NCBI GenBank assembly: GCA_011037195.1
Contig: JAAEAF010000637.1
Span: forward strand, 124,001-188,000
From: Triatoma infestans
Taxonomy: Eukaryota > Arthropoda > Insecta > Hemiptera > Reduviidae
Direction of reading: 5' to 3'
DNA length: 64,000 bases
Shown here: positions 21,375 through 31,198 of the stretch, piece after piece
Layout: every line of letters begins with the position of its first letter
Numbering within the stretch: the first letter of the stretch is position 1
The notes under the pieces: generated by a model
The model's input: the letters and a program-made list of their open reading frames with translations, nothing else
Told to the model about the DNA's origin: nothing
The model's database searches: none
Position numbers and translations under genes: made by a program

Positions 21375-21745
21375 CTGCCAAAATTTCTCAACCGGAAGCA
21401 TCACTTTACAAAATGGTGTATTACTTTTTTGCGATTTTCTCAAAAATGACACTAAACGACTTTCTTGAAACTAGGAATATCAACTACACATACAAAGAGC
21501 TACAACATTTATTTGAAACATTTCTCCGAGAAAATTCATTTAAGGATACTTTTGGGGGGAGCGGTTAGGATACGGTTTCCTCTAAAGTGCTATTTCAGTT
21601 TATTACACAATTCTATCATCTAAATAATAATATTTAGAATTTGATATGTTGTTGAAATTCCGAGTTTGATAAAAACGCGGATGACCGGAAGTGCATTTTT
21701 ACTAGGGAGTATTTTTCAGTTTTCTGCTATTTTCTCTAAAGTAAC
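21221..21745 (+). repeat. Family I copy, first part
   Basis: It starts with TAGTAAGAGGAAGTATTGTA at 21223-21242 and carries a (GT)n array at 21333-21371. It continues through one module, with ACCGGAAG at about 21391 and again near 21685. A nested fold-back element interrupts it at about 21745. The family I sequence resumes near 22350. Confidence 0.8.
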
Positions 21746-21786
21746 ATCAGGTATTTCATCCTCGTAGCATGCATATTAATTTTATT

Positions 21787-21822
21787 TCTGGCCGGTTTCA
21801 GATTTTCATCCATCGTCAGAGC
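21787..21822 (-). ncRNA. Hammerhead motif (family F, cleavage base changed)
   Basis: On the minus strand the motif is CTGACGA (21813-21819), stem II GGAT-GAAA-ATCT, GAAAC (21795-21799) and then CGGCC. The core is complete, but the triplet reads GCC where family E has GTC, so the conserved U next to the cleavage site is lost. Cleavage is unlikely. Confidence 0.6.
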
Positions 21823-21944
21823 AAATTCACTAAGTTCGTGTAGAGAGTTGACTTCAATGTAATGTTTCTGTTACACTCACACTCGTTGGTTGAATATATA
21901 AACATCACAGGCATTTTCCGTGGTAGCCTGCTTCATTTTGTGGT

Positions 21945-21982
21945 CATCGACCGGTTTCAGGCGTTCGCCCATCCTCAGGATG
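21945..21982 (-). ncRNA. Hammerhead ribozyme motif (family E copy 3, intact core)
   Basis: On the minus strand the motif runs CATC (21979-21982), CTGAGGA (21972-21978), stem II GGGC-GAAC-GCCT (one G-T wobble), GAAA, stem III ACCGGT, triplet GTC and GATG (21945-21948). Compared with the 8.8-kb copy, the variable core position N7 is G instead of A, and stem II has a compensated wobble. Both changes are tolerated by the hammerhead consensus. Confidence 0.78.
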
Positions 21983-22340
21983 CGTTTGTCAGACAGTGTG
22001 ATAACACAGACTTCCACAAAGCAATTTCAGTTTATACATTCAGTGTATAAACTCAGTTTATATACAGTGTATAAACTGTATTTGCTCTGTGTATAAGTCT
22101 GTGTTATCACATGTCTGACAAACGCATCCTGAAGCCTGCCACGGAAAATGTCTCTGATGCTTTCCAGTTCTGCGGAACCAGCCACCACAACAGCGTATAT
22201 ATATAAACCACATGGTATATACCATAAACACGATCTTGGTGAATTTGCTTTAACGATGGATGAAAATCCAAAACCGGTCAGGAAAGAAATCAATGACGCA
22301 TACAACGATGGATAAAATAAAACTGATCCAACTATTTCGT

Positions 22341-23230
22341 TTAAACTACGAATGTAGACTATAACAACACAGCTATAACTTTTATTTGTAACATTTCTTC
22401 TGATAAACTCATTTAAGGAGGTTTTTGGAAGGGGGGGTGGAGTTATATATTTTTTTTTTAAGTGCTATCGTAATTGATTATCCAATGTAATGGTGTGGAT
22501 GTGTGTATAGGTAGCGTTTTAGCGAAAAGGGCTTGTATGTTTGCTTGAGATAGAATGCAAGAATAATTAAGAACACCCTGGTAGTTTAAAACAATATATT
22601 CTGTAAGAGAAATTAAGTTAACAACAATATGCTTATAATTTAAATGGAATAAACTCTTAAAACTTGATATTGGCTCTGATGTTTTTCACTTTGGTAGCTA
22701 GAACGAGTCTGTCTTAAAATATCTTGAAATATCTCTTCTCTTTGTTTCAATTCCTCCCCTGTGAGAAGAAGGGGTAGTACAGTACAATGCCATAATTGTT
22801 CCTGAACCGTACGAGTAACTGTCTTTATACCTGGCTGGCCCTTTTGCAACATATTTTGATAATATTAAATTTTATACATATCTACCATCCAACAAAATAA
22901 TAATAATAAGAAATAAATACATTGACAAAGTTCCGAATTTCAAGAAAATTAATAAACCGGAAGAGCGTTTTTACTGAACAGTTTTTTTTTTTTTCAATTT
23001 TTGCAATTTTCTCCATAAAAATACCGACGAATTTCAGTAAATTTGATAATACTAAGTATAAAATTTGACAATCACCAGATTTTTTTTTTTTATTTCTTAG
23101 CTGTGAAAGGAAGTATCCATAGTAGTGACAAATTTACGAAATTTGAGTTTTCAAACCAGTATTATATTTTGAGGGGTCTTGAGTAGGAAAAAACGTAAAA
23201 TCGCCGGAAGTTTAATAGTTGAAATTCCAT
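22341..23230 (+). repeat. Family I copy, second part with inserted DNA
   Basis: The family I module resumes at about 22350 (ACAGCTATAACTTTTATTTG). It breaks at about 22485-22880 for unrelated sequence and continues at 22920-23050 with AAACCGGAAGAGCG. A second start-like AAAGGAAGTATCCATAGTAG lies near 23105. The inserted 400 bp has a 70-codon minus-strand frame (22852-22640) without a recognised motif. Confidence 0.65.
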
Positions 23231-24940
23231 CACCTATAGTTTGGTGACACTATATTTTTTACCTAATTATAAATATTAAAAGAACTATGTTATTTTTAGT
23301 TTTTTTAATGGTATAATTGGCCATTTTGTTTTACTGAGACAGTATCAAGGTACTTTTCTATTATGTTTTAAATGAAAAAACTTGATATGAACAACATGCA
23401 ACATACAAAATTATTCCGCTTGTCGTAATTTTGAGGAAAAAAAAAGAAAGGTGAGACAAGAGAGCCGTAAAGTTTTTTATTTTTATTTTTTTTGAGATTG
23501 TTAGGATAAGGTAGGAGAACACTGAACAGAGCTTGGCAGGGAAGCTGAATGATTGCTAAGATACAACTCTTATTCTAGTGGTAACTATTTATTTTTTGCC
23601 TTTATAATTAAAAACTCGGTGATAACTGTACGGCAGCATTTGGGGGACACGAATGAAAAGAGATATTTCCTTTTTCCATTTTACTTTCTAGTGTAGAGGA
23701 GTGTGGGGAGAGAGAAATACGGAGACAGTTCGCTTTGTAATAGTTTGAAGGGTGTTTTTTTTTTTTTTTTTTGGTGTGGGGGGGGAAAAGGTTCTTTCTC
23801 ACTGTCGTCCACCGAGGTTTTATTCTTTTTCCTCCTTTCATTAAATAATGAAGGAAGTATCCGAGTAGTGTTTAGAAGGATAACAGGGTGGAAAGATAGT
23901 AAGAAAATGAGGACGATGCGGGGAATTTGGTAGGGTTGTAAGTTGTTTTCCAGCCACCACTAGTAGTGGAGTTGGTTGTACGCCGTAGGCAGAAGAAGAA
24001 GAAAGGAAATAAAGATACTCTGTGTGTAAAGAGAAATAACAAAACACATAGCTGGAAAAGAGAAATACAGTGAGAATTTGTGGATAGTTAGAAACGTATA
24101 CGTGTATTAGTGGTGTTCTAAGTAAACTGGAGGCTGTATACCTGCTGAATACCGGCTCTGGATATAGAGGTTGGTTGGTACTACTGAAGAAAAGAGATAG
24201 TATGAGAGAATTGTAAGAGAGAGAGAGAGTGAGACAGACAGAGAAACAACGCGAGAGACGGCAATGCCCTGAGCGAGCGCCGAGGACTTGATAGAATGAG
24301 AGAGATACAGAGAACAATGTCCCTTTGTACTTATAGCCTCAGTTCTTGTTTCTTGTTCCGCCGTCGTAGTAGTAGTAGTGGTAGCATTGATGGTCCTTAC
24401 ATAAACACACACAACACATACACATCCCCAGTTAGAGATGCTGTAGTACACCAGTTAACATTTCTTTTTTTCCTTTCCTTTAATTTGTGGCCAAGATCAC
24501 CACGCCTCTTCGTGCAATGTTACAACAAGCCCTGCTAATCTTCACCCCCAGAAACTTACTTATAACTTCACAATTCCCTAAATATATTAGATTGTACACC
24601 ACTTTTATCTTATTTAATTTACTAAATTTCCCCCAGCATTTCGTTTTATAGTTTAAAAGGAATCGTATTTAACGTAGGAAATTATTTCAAATATATTATT
24701 ATTTTTATACTTATATATATATATTTTTATACTTCATATATTTGATTCGTGCTCTGAAAGGTAACCAGCTGCGCCACAAGCAAATGAAAGAATAATTTAT
24801 GATTTTTTTTATATATAAAAACAAATCTCTATTTTAAAAAAGCTACGGATATGCATATATGTGGTGGCTCCTAAGTCTAAGTCCGCTGCTCTTTCGTTTG
24901 ATATTTTAAACTGGATGCTCATTTCCTTAATCTTTAAAAA
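23231..24940. other. Apparently non-repetitive stretch with GA-rich island
   Basis: No family listed here matches. A purine-rich island at 24190-24320 has GAGAGAGAGAGTGAGACAGA-type sequence and GAGCGAGCGCCGAGG. It is flanked by the (GTAGTA)n stretch near 24367 and a T tract then G tract at 23755-23788. Open frames on the minus strand (24317-23841, 158 codons; 24451-24107) are low-complexity leucine, serine and tyrosine-rich and lack motifs. A GA-rich promoter or regulatory segment is possible but not shown. Confidence 0.35.
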
Positions 24941-24944
24941 GGAA

Positions 24945-25330
24945 ATGAATAATAAAACAAGCAAAATATATTAGTTGGCTGGGGCCAAAGAAAAAACTAA
25001 ACTTTATCTTTAAAAGTTTATTCGACGTTTCGAATACCTTTGATGTGATTCCTCAGGAACTACATAAACAAAACAAAGAGAAATTAAGTGAAAAAAAAAT
25101 ACGATACCTATCAGAGGAGGTTATTGTTTGGTTATGGAGTAAAGGTATACTTTGCAAAGAAGAACGAGCAGAGAAAAGTTAAAAGTTGGAAAATATGTTT
25201 TGTGTTTGTTTACAGTAGTTCCTAAGGAAGGACGCCAAAGGTGTTTGAAACGTCGAATAAACTTTTAAACATTAAAAGTTTTTTCTTTGGCCACAGCCAA
25301 ATAATATTTTGCATGTTTTATTAACAACGA
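24945..25330. mobile_element. Family G fold-back pair with hammerhead-like motifs
   Basis: The left arm (24945-25070) and right arm (25205-25330) are inverse copies at roughly 80 percent identity by eye. Shared blocks are TTCGACGTTTCGAATACCTT, 'aaaactaaactttatc' and 'ggggccaaagaaaaaac'. The left arm on the minus strand has CTGAGGA, a hairpin region, then GAAACGTCG. The right arm has CTAAGGA at the same place, then GGACGCCAAAGGTGTTT and GAAACGTCG. An extra A stands between the core and stem II compared with a canonical hammerhead. Confidence 0.65.
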
Positions 25331-25539
25331 GTCAACCATAACTAATGTGTATATTGAAATGAATAATACTTTCATTAAATTTATTTTTCAATTAAGGCAG
25401 GTTTTTTTTTTATTTAAGTGAAACTGATAATCAATCAAAAAATTTTGGATTTCCATCAAAGAAAAGTATCCAATTATGGCTTGTAAAGCACTGAATAATT
25501 TGTTGAATATGTGGATAGGTATGCAATGGTGGATAACAT

Positions 25540-25885
25540 TTGGTATTTTATTCGTCGTATCATGCATATTCCTTTTGTTCCTATCCGGTTTCGGATTTCC
25601 ATCCACCATCAGAGCACATTCACCAAGTTCGTGTAGAGAATTAACTTCAACACAATGTGGAATCATAATATATAATAATTCCATTTTTTTTTCATTAAAC
25701 ACACACACGTAATAACATAACCAAGTAACATGTGTGAGTACAAACAGAAACATTGCTTTGATATCAACTCTCGCCAGCAAACTTGGTGAATTTGCTCTGA
25801 CGATGGAAGAAAATCCGAAACTGGAACAAAAGTAAATATCCATGTTACGACGGATAAAATACCAGACTGAATAATTTATTGCAGT
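25540..25885. mobile_element. Family F fold-back pair (25.5 kb)
   Basis: The left arm (about 25540-25665) and right arm (about 25738-25885) are inverted. Left reads GTTCCTATCCGGTTTCGGAT and right reads GATGGAAGAAAATCCGAAAC. On the left the core is CTGATGG (last base changed) and the cleavage triplet is lost. On the right CTGACGA and GAAAC are kept (about 25796-25824), but the stem III and cleavage region is deleted to CTGGAAC. Both ribozymes are predicted dead. A 169-codon frame (25897-25388, minus) merely spans this repeat. Confidence 0.75.
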
Positions 25886-25889
25886 TTTC

Positions 25890-26930
25890 CACATCAAACA
25901 TCAGTGTCTTAGGATTATCTTAACACTTAATAACATTAAATGTAAGAATAGATCAAAATATTGAATGTAATAAATGAGGAAATGAGAGTATACTTATCAC
26001 ACTTTCAGTAAGCATTATCATATAAGACTTAATATTAAAAAAAAAAAAAAATTGCCAAGGTACATCAAACACAAGTTTTACACAAGCATACTTGTTTGTG
26101 CATACTAGCTACCTTAGCTTACTTTGTGCATACTAGGCTACCTAAGCATACATTGTGATCTAGCTACCTAATTTTTCCTTAAATGCCTTATGCTAATGTA
26201 GTTTGAACCATCGTGGAAATCGAAATCTATTTTTTCATAACTAACATGAATTCGCTAGACTAACACGTTAGAGCGACAGATACTCATGTTTATAAATAAA
26301 ATGCAAATGCAAAAATCATAGATAATGAATTAATCATAGATGACAATTTGTAAAATATCGTCTTTTTTTTTTTTGTTATTTATATTAATCTTTTTTTTTT
26401 TTTACTTCTTAAAAATATATTTTATCGTGTTAAAAAATAAATAAATAAATAAATAATTTTTTTTTACAAAGTTTTTAAAAAGTGATAGTAGGAAAAGAAA
26501 AAGGGGAAAAGGTTATCAACCATTTTAAATTAAGCTCTGAGTGATTGACGTCATCAAAAGATAAGAGGCCATGGAGGTTTGGCAAGTTTAAACACTACCC
26601 TTCCACTAACCCGCACCATCACAAGTGAATGAGAAAAGTTTATTTTTTTAAAACCACTCTCCATACTTTTAGGTGTTCTTTAAAACAAAACAGAAAAAAA
26701 AAAAAACACCTTGAACTCTTTTTCTATACTATATTGGTGATAAGCACACCAGGTTATTTTGCGTGCTTAATTTCTTCAATCTTTTATAATAGAATGTTCA
26801 ATAAAGAACTTTTTTAAGGAATTAACTCAGCTGATTTCCTGAAAACTACAGAAAAACCAATACCCCCTTTGCTTGAATCGTAGCTTTTGGTGACTTACTT
26901 TAACTGAAATCATCCCAATGCGATGCTTCC
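25890..26930. other. Unassigned AT-rich DNA
   Basis: No gene was recognised. There are long T and A tracts (26040, 26362, 26391) and a (AAAT)n run at 26436-26455. Confidence 0.4.
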
Positions 26931-26934
26931 TCTT

Positions 26935-27262
26935 TTTTGAGCATTGCGGTTTAAGGAGAAGGGATCTTTACATGATGCAGCTTATATGGCAAACCGCTTT
27001 TTTATAGAGTGTGTGCGGCAGAAGATTTGGTTAAGAAGTTTTCGGAACAAGAGATTTGTGGAAGAGCTGTTTAGACTGTTTCCCTTTAAGGTTATTGGCC
27101 GGATTTGTTTGGACTGTTGTGAATTTTAGGTGGGTTAAACCTGAATCTGGTTTTTCTTGTTCTAGACCTGGCTTGATGTTGTTGTTTTTTTTTGGGGGGG
27201 GGTCCAGAGTATGGGCCCAAAGAGGTTATGGATTGCGTAGGGTTTGATACCTTCCCTCTTTT
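26935..27262 (+). pseudogene. RNase H-type LINE C-terminal fragment (38-kb subfamily)
   Basis: The frame from 26944 contains RFVEELFRLFPFKVIGRICL and FRWVKPESGF. The 38.3-kb element has VEELRLFPLKVILRFIRTAV and FRWIRSGPGF, and the 45.4-kb fragment has GELMLFPFKVIIRFVWTVV. The three are therefore one LINE subfamily. The 3' end shows the shared G-rich run and GGGCCCAAAGAGGTTATGG. Frameshifts are present. Confidence 0.7.
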
Positions 27263-27479
27263 GTATAATATTATAATTACAATAAGCGATGTCTAAACTA
27301 AATATTCCATAATGCTTTTACCGCAATCTTTCGCTATTTCCTTTTGCAATATGAATTGGAGAAGAGAACAAATTCCAAAAAAAAAAAATGTCTTAAACAA
27401 GTTTGGAATATGAAGTTTCATCAAAATTAATTGTCCTTAAAACTTTTATACGTCAATTAATAGTAAATAAGATTACCAC

Positions 27480-28420
27480 GTTTTTCAATATATACATAAA
27501 TGATTTGACGAAATTAAAAACTAAAGCTAACGTAACACTGTTTGCCGACCATATAGGATTCTATCTACAATAATTAGGCACTTGGGATTAGCACTTATTA
27601 AATGCCATAAATTCTGTAATAAATGGAAAATTAGAATAAACAATAATAAAACAAGGCAATATTGTTCACTAAACGAAGACCTACTGTTACCAGGGAGATA
27701 CAATTCTGTGGCTATTCTATACCATGATCTATTCTGTAAAGTATCTGGGGATTCATTTAGATTCTAAATTAATCTTTACTAATCATGTCAACAGACAGTG
27801 CGACAAAGCTCTTGGCGCACTCTGCAACATCTTTCCGGTTATTAATAAAAATTCCTAATTAAATTTAGAAAATAAAAAACTTAACTACTTGCTGTACATT
27901 AGATAAATTTTGACTTATGCGGGCCCAGTATGCAGTATTACTTTTATTACCAACTATAACAAGTTACAAATTGTGAAAACAAATGCTTACGTTGCTGTGA
28001 GGATGGTTATCCAAGGTGGACGCGAGTTGATCATACTCATGCAAGGATATCTACTTCTGTTTCTTTGTTAACGAATAAGTTTTTCAATATGTGTGTTCTT
28101 AGTGATAATCAATCAAGCGATGAATAAATATTGGCAATTTTAATATTTACAACATAAATTATAAAAAGTATAAACACGGAGAGTTAAGCATATTCCACTT
28201 TAATGCAGCATACTTTATTTCTTGCACATTCTGTCAGGATTTTTTAATTTTATTTTTTTCTTGATTGTTCATCAATTTTATAATTAAGTAAAGTGTAACG
28301 TTTAACATTAAAGGAGAGCATGAAAGTTATGTAACTTGAAGCTCTATTCTATTTATGTACACATTGATGTATATATTATTTTTGTAAATAAATATTTCAG
28401 TTTCAATTCAGTAAATAATA
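27480..28420 (+). pseudogene. Jockey-like LINE RT remnant
   Basis: In two or three frames the plus strand reads FNIYINDLTKLKTKANVTLF, ADHIGFY (a decayed YADD region), FCNKWKIRINNNKT, YLGIHLDSKLIFTNHVN, then TYAGPVCSITFITNYNKLQ and VRMVIQGG. This order is diagnostic of the RT palm and thumb of Jockey-type LINEs. The catalytic YADD is changed to FADH. The ORF is broken by stops and shifts. The end near 28400 is AT-rich. Confidence 0.78.
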
Positions 28421-28477
28421 TTGAAACGTCATATTGAAGGAATGTATAAAATGGGGGAAATATACATACATATTATG

Positions 28478-28710
28478 TTAGCGCCTTGCTTTTGGCATGA
28501 GAATTCATTCGTTTCCCGTAAAGGGAAAATTCAGTGTTGACACAGCATCGTGAGAAAAAGTGGGAAGCAACAGTTGGTAGCGCACCTAGGTAGCGAAGGC
28601 TGGAACTAAACGGCTAGGGAACCGCGGCATGCTTACCATACCCCCTCCCAATAGAAATCGCCTTCTGGTCAGGCCTTGGTCCGTTATGGCGACATAGGTT
28701 TAATTTTTAA
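28478..28710 (+). mobile_element. SINE A copy 3, decayed head
   Basis: The body matches the other SINE A copies (ACACAGCATCGTGAGAAAAA, TAGGTAGCGAAGGCTGGAAC, GAACCGCGGCATGCTTACCA). The tRNA-like head is shortened to GTTAGCGCCTTGC and the B box is lost. Confidence 0.8.
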
Positions 28711-30340
28711 TTGCAATAACGAAAAATTGTAGGAACCTAAAAATGACTTTTTGGGAAGTTTTTTCGAAAACGGCTACGATTTGCTTCAAACTTAGAATGT
28801 TAACAGATAAAAACATGTCATCAGAGATATTTTCCGTGATCGCCAGCCATGTGGACCCAACAAAAACGTATCTGTTTTAATTAAAACTGTATTCCGAAAA
28901 ATTTGATTTTTTTTAAGTTCTGGGAAACCTGTTAGATTTCAATTTTAAACTGTCGCTAGTAGCTTAGTTTGGTTGAAATAAAGGGTGCTGTCACATAAAT
29001 CCCGTTCAGGAATACATGAATAACCCCCAAAACCTTTTTCAGACAAGAGAAAGTCGTGAGAGTGTTTAATATATTTTTTGTTATTTTATTAATGATTCTG
29101 TTTCCTCAGATTTGTACTTTGTAACATATGAGGTCATAACATCAAATTTATTGGAAAAATTATCTAAATGCTCCCAAAGAAAGCAATGAACTGTAACCCA
29201 TTTAGTTGCAGGTTCACAATTAGAAATGGTAGGGTGAAGCCACCCATTATGTCCAGCCCTTTCCTCTTTCTGAAATTTCTGCCATCCTAAAATCTAGCCG
29301 TAATAATAACACAATAATCGATGCTCCTTTTTTTGGTGGGATCCTTGAAAAAAGATACCAGCATTTTTGTAACATTATCATGTTCATTGAAGTCGCACAG
29401 CGTCATCGAAGTTACGTGATCACTGCTGTTATTTTGCCCTTCTAACTGGCTGATTTATTGAACAGATATTTTGTCAGTATGTGACTTTATCTATTGCGCT
29501 CTAACATGAATTTTTTTTTTATTATCCCAATTTTTTTTTTTTTTTTATTCCAGTACAGTATTGATGTCTGTATTATTATTTCAATCAGTTTGTATTTGTT
29601 TCTACACGTACAACTTATCTAAACATAATCATACACCAATGTGAAAGAGAGAGAGAGAGAGAGAGAGACGAATAGCAACACTGCTATCTAGTAGCGAGTC
29701 GGCAACTACGCCAAGGGAAAATGAATGCTTGAGAAAACTTCAGACGAAAGTTTCAGAGAAAAGGAGAAGATGTGTGTATGAGAGGGTACAGAACTAAAGG
29801 GGGGGAAAAAAAGGGTGGGAAAACTATCGCAAAGACTTTATTCAAGTCACGTGGCATCTATTCTCAATTTCCTTCTGTGACACTCGACGTGTTTCTTACC
29901 CCTCTCTCATTCTAAAACCTATCCCCCATTTACTTTACTCCTTGCCTAGTTTTTGTATTATTTTACCACTAGGAAACCATCTTTGTGCTCCAAAAAAAAT
30001 AATAAGTTTATACACTCTTCTGCTTTAATATCATTGCAAATTTAATAATATATTTTTTAAAATATTAATACCATATTTTTTAAATAATTTTCGCTAAATT
30101 TAAGCACTCAAAATTATTTGATAACTATTATGCAATGAAAGGAATATTAGGTAAAAAGTTTCAGGAAATCGACAACGATGGGTTTCAATGAATATTAACA
30201 ATAATAATAATATTAATAATTACATTTTTATTATATGCGGCTAAAAATTTATGGATTTAGCACGCGAACATGTGGGAGATGATTTTTAAGATCAGTTGAA
30301 AAGAATAAATAATTTCATTTATTTTAATGAAAATAAATTA
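28711..30340. other. Unassigned; GA microsatellite at 29.65 kb
   Basis: No gene was recognised. Family I-like words occur at 28720-28800. A (GA)n array lies at 29644-29668, followed by 300 bp of mixed composition that is less AT-rich than its surroundings and not obviously repetitive. Confidence 0.4.
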
Positions 30341-30344
30341 TATA

Positions 30345-30919
30345 GGGTAAAGCTAGGAGAGATGACGCACATTTCAAAGTTATGCCCTGTATCAAATTAT
30401 AGGAGATATATTAAAGAGGTAATTCTTATAAAACATATGTCAACTATTATCTGCAAAAAAAAATGTTATTTTCCAAAATAAAGACATTCTCATTTATTCC
30501 AGAAACAAAATACAAATACATTACATTTGGCCGTCTCTCCTACTGTGGTAGGATAGGTGACGCACCGTAGGTAGGAGACCTCTCCTCTGTGAAGGTAACA
30601 TGGCTGATCGACATGAAACTTGGTAAACACTATGTCTACGAGTCAAACTTTAACGACTTTGGAAATCTTTCATTTCAATTAATATAATAAATAAAATTAC
30701 TAAGGATTATGAAAATTCACGTTATGAAAATACACGCTGATGCGTATAAATGTTCCTAGAACACAAAAGAACACACAAAATAACTGAAGAATTTTCCAAT
30801 ATGTTCGCTTCTGATCTCTCTACTCCACCGACTAACTTCCATGCCGCCACATGGAGGCAAACAAGAGAAATAAAGCCTGCGTCTGCTCTCCTACCGCGTC
30901 ATCTCTCCTAGCTTTACTC
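30345..30919. mobile_element. TIR element, 575 bp, non-autonomous
   Basis: The left end reads GGGTAAAGCTAGGAGAGATG and continues ACGC. The right end is its inverse with one change (GAGTAAAGC...). The TIRs are therefore 24 bp with a single mismatch. The flanking duplication is TATA, possibly TATATA, at 30341-30344 and 30920-30923. There is no transposase ORF; the 61-codon frame at 30296-30481 crosses the TIR. A MITE-like cut-and-paste DNA element is inferred. The superfamily is unknown. Confidence 0.85.
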
Positions 30920-30966
30920 TATATAAAATTATTAGTATTCAAACATGATTTGAAATCATAGATTTA

Positions 30967-31198
30967 GGGAAGGGATTAGCTCAGGGGTAACGCGCCGGAC
31001 TAGCAACGCAATGATCCCGGTTCGAGTCCAGCCGTATGCTACCCTTAGATTTTCTATTCGTAGAAGCTTCTACAGCTCACTTATTGGCACTGATGTTGGT
31101 AATGACAGAACACTGACCTGTGACTGGAGTGCACTGAGAAGGTAAATGACCGTAGATGCTGATGCGCCTTAAATAAAAAAAATTAAAAAATCAGATTG
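30967..31198 (+). mobile_element. SINE B copy (31.0 kb)
   Basis: The head reads GGGAAGGGATTAGCTCAGGG. The B box GGTTCGAGTCC lies at 31019-31029. The body has CCTTAGATTTTC, TCTACAGCTCAC and GTGCACTGAGAAGG. The tail is GATGCTGATGCGCCTTAA followed by an A-rich end. The anticodon region CTAGCAA does not fold cleanly, so I do not name the parent tRNA. Confidence 0.85.

Larger units (their letters stand above)
21745..22340. mobile_element. Nested palindrome F-E-E'-F' inside family I
   Basis: The order is: a family F arm (about 21763-21900) whose motif is on the minus strand; family E copy 3 (21906-22056, minus); family E copy 4 (22057-22198, plus); and a family F arm (22200-22318) on the plus strand. 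The whole block is a nested inverted repeat of about 600 bp. The flanks 'ttctctaaagt' and 'gtttaaactacgaatgt' rejoin as family I sequence. Confidence 0.8.

Noticed and set aside
23841..24317. 158-codon open frame, minus strand
   Set aside because: Low-complexity Ser/Leu/Tyr-rich translation of a GA/CT-rich region; no domain or start context.
25388..25897. 169-codon open frame, minus strand
   Set aside because: It spans the family F fold-back and its loop; no motif.
30967..31040. Functional tRNA gene in SINE B
   Set aside because: The anticodon arm does not fold cleanly, and the segment recurs with a common body.
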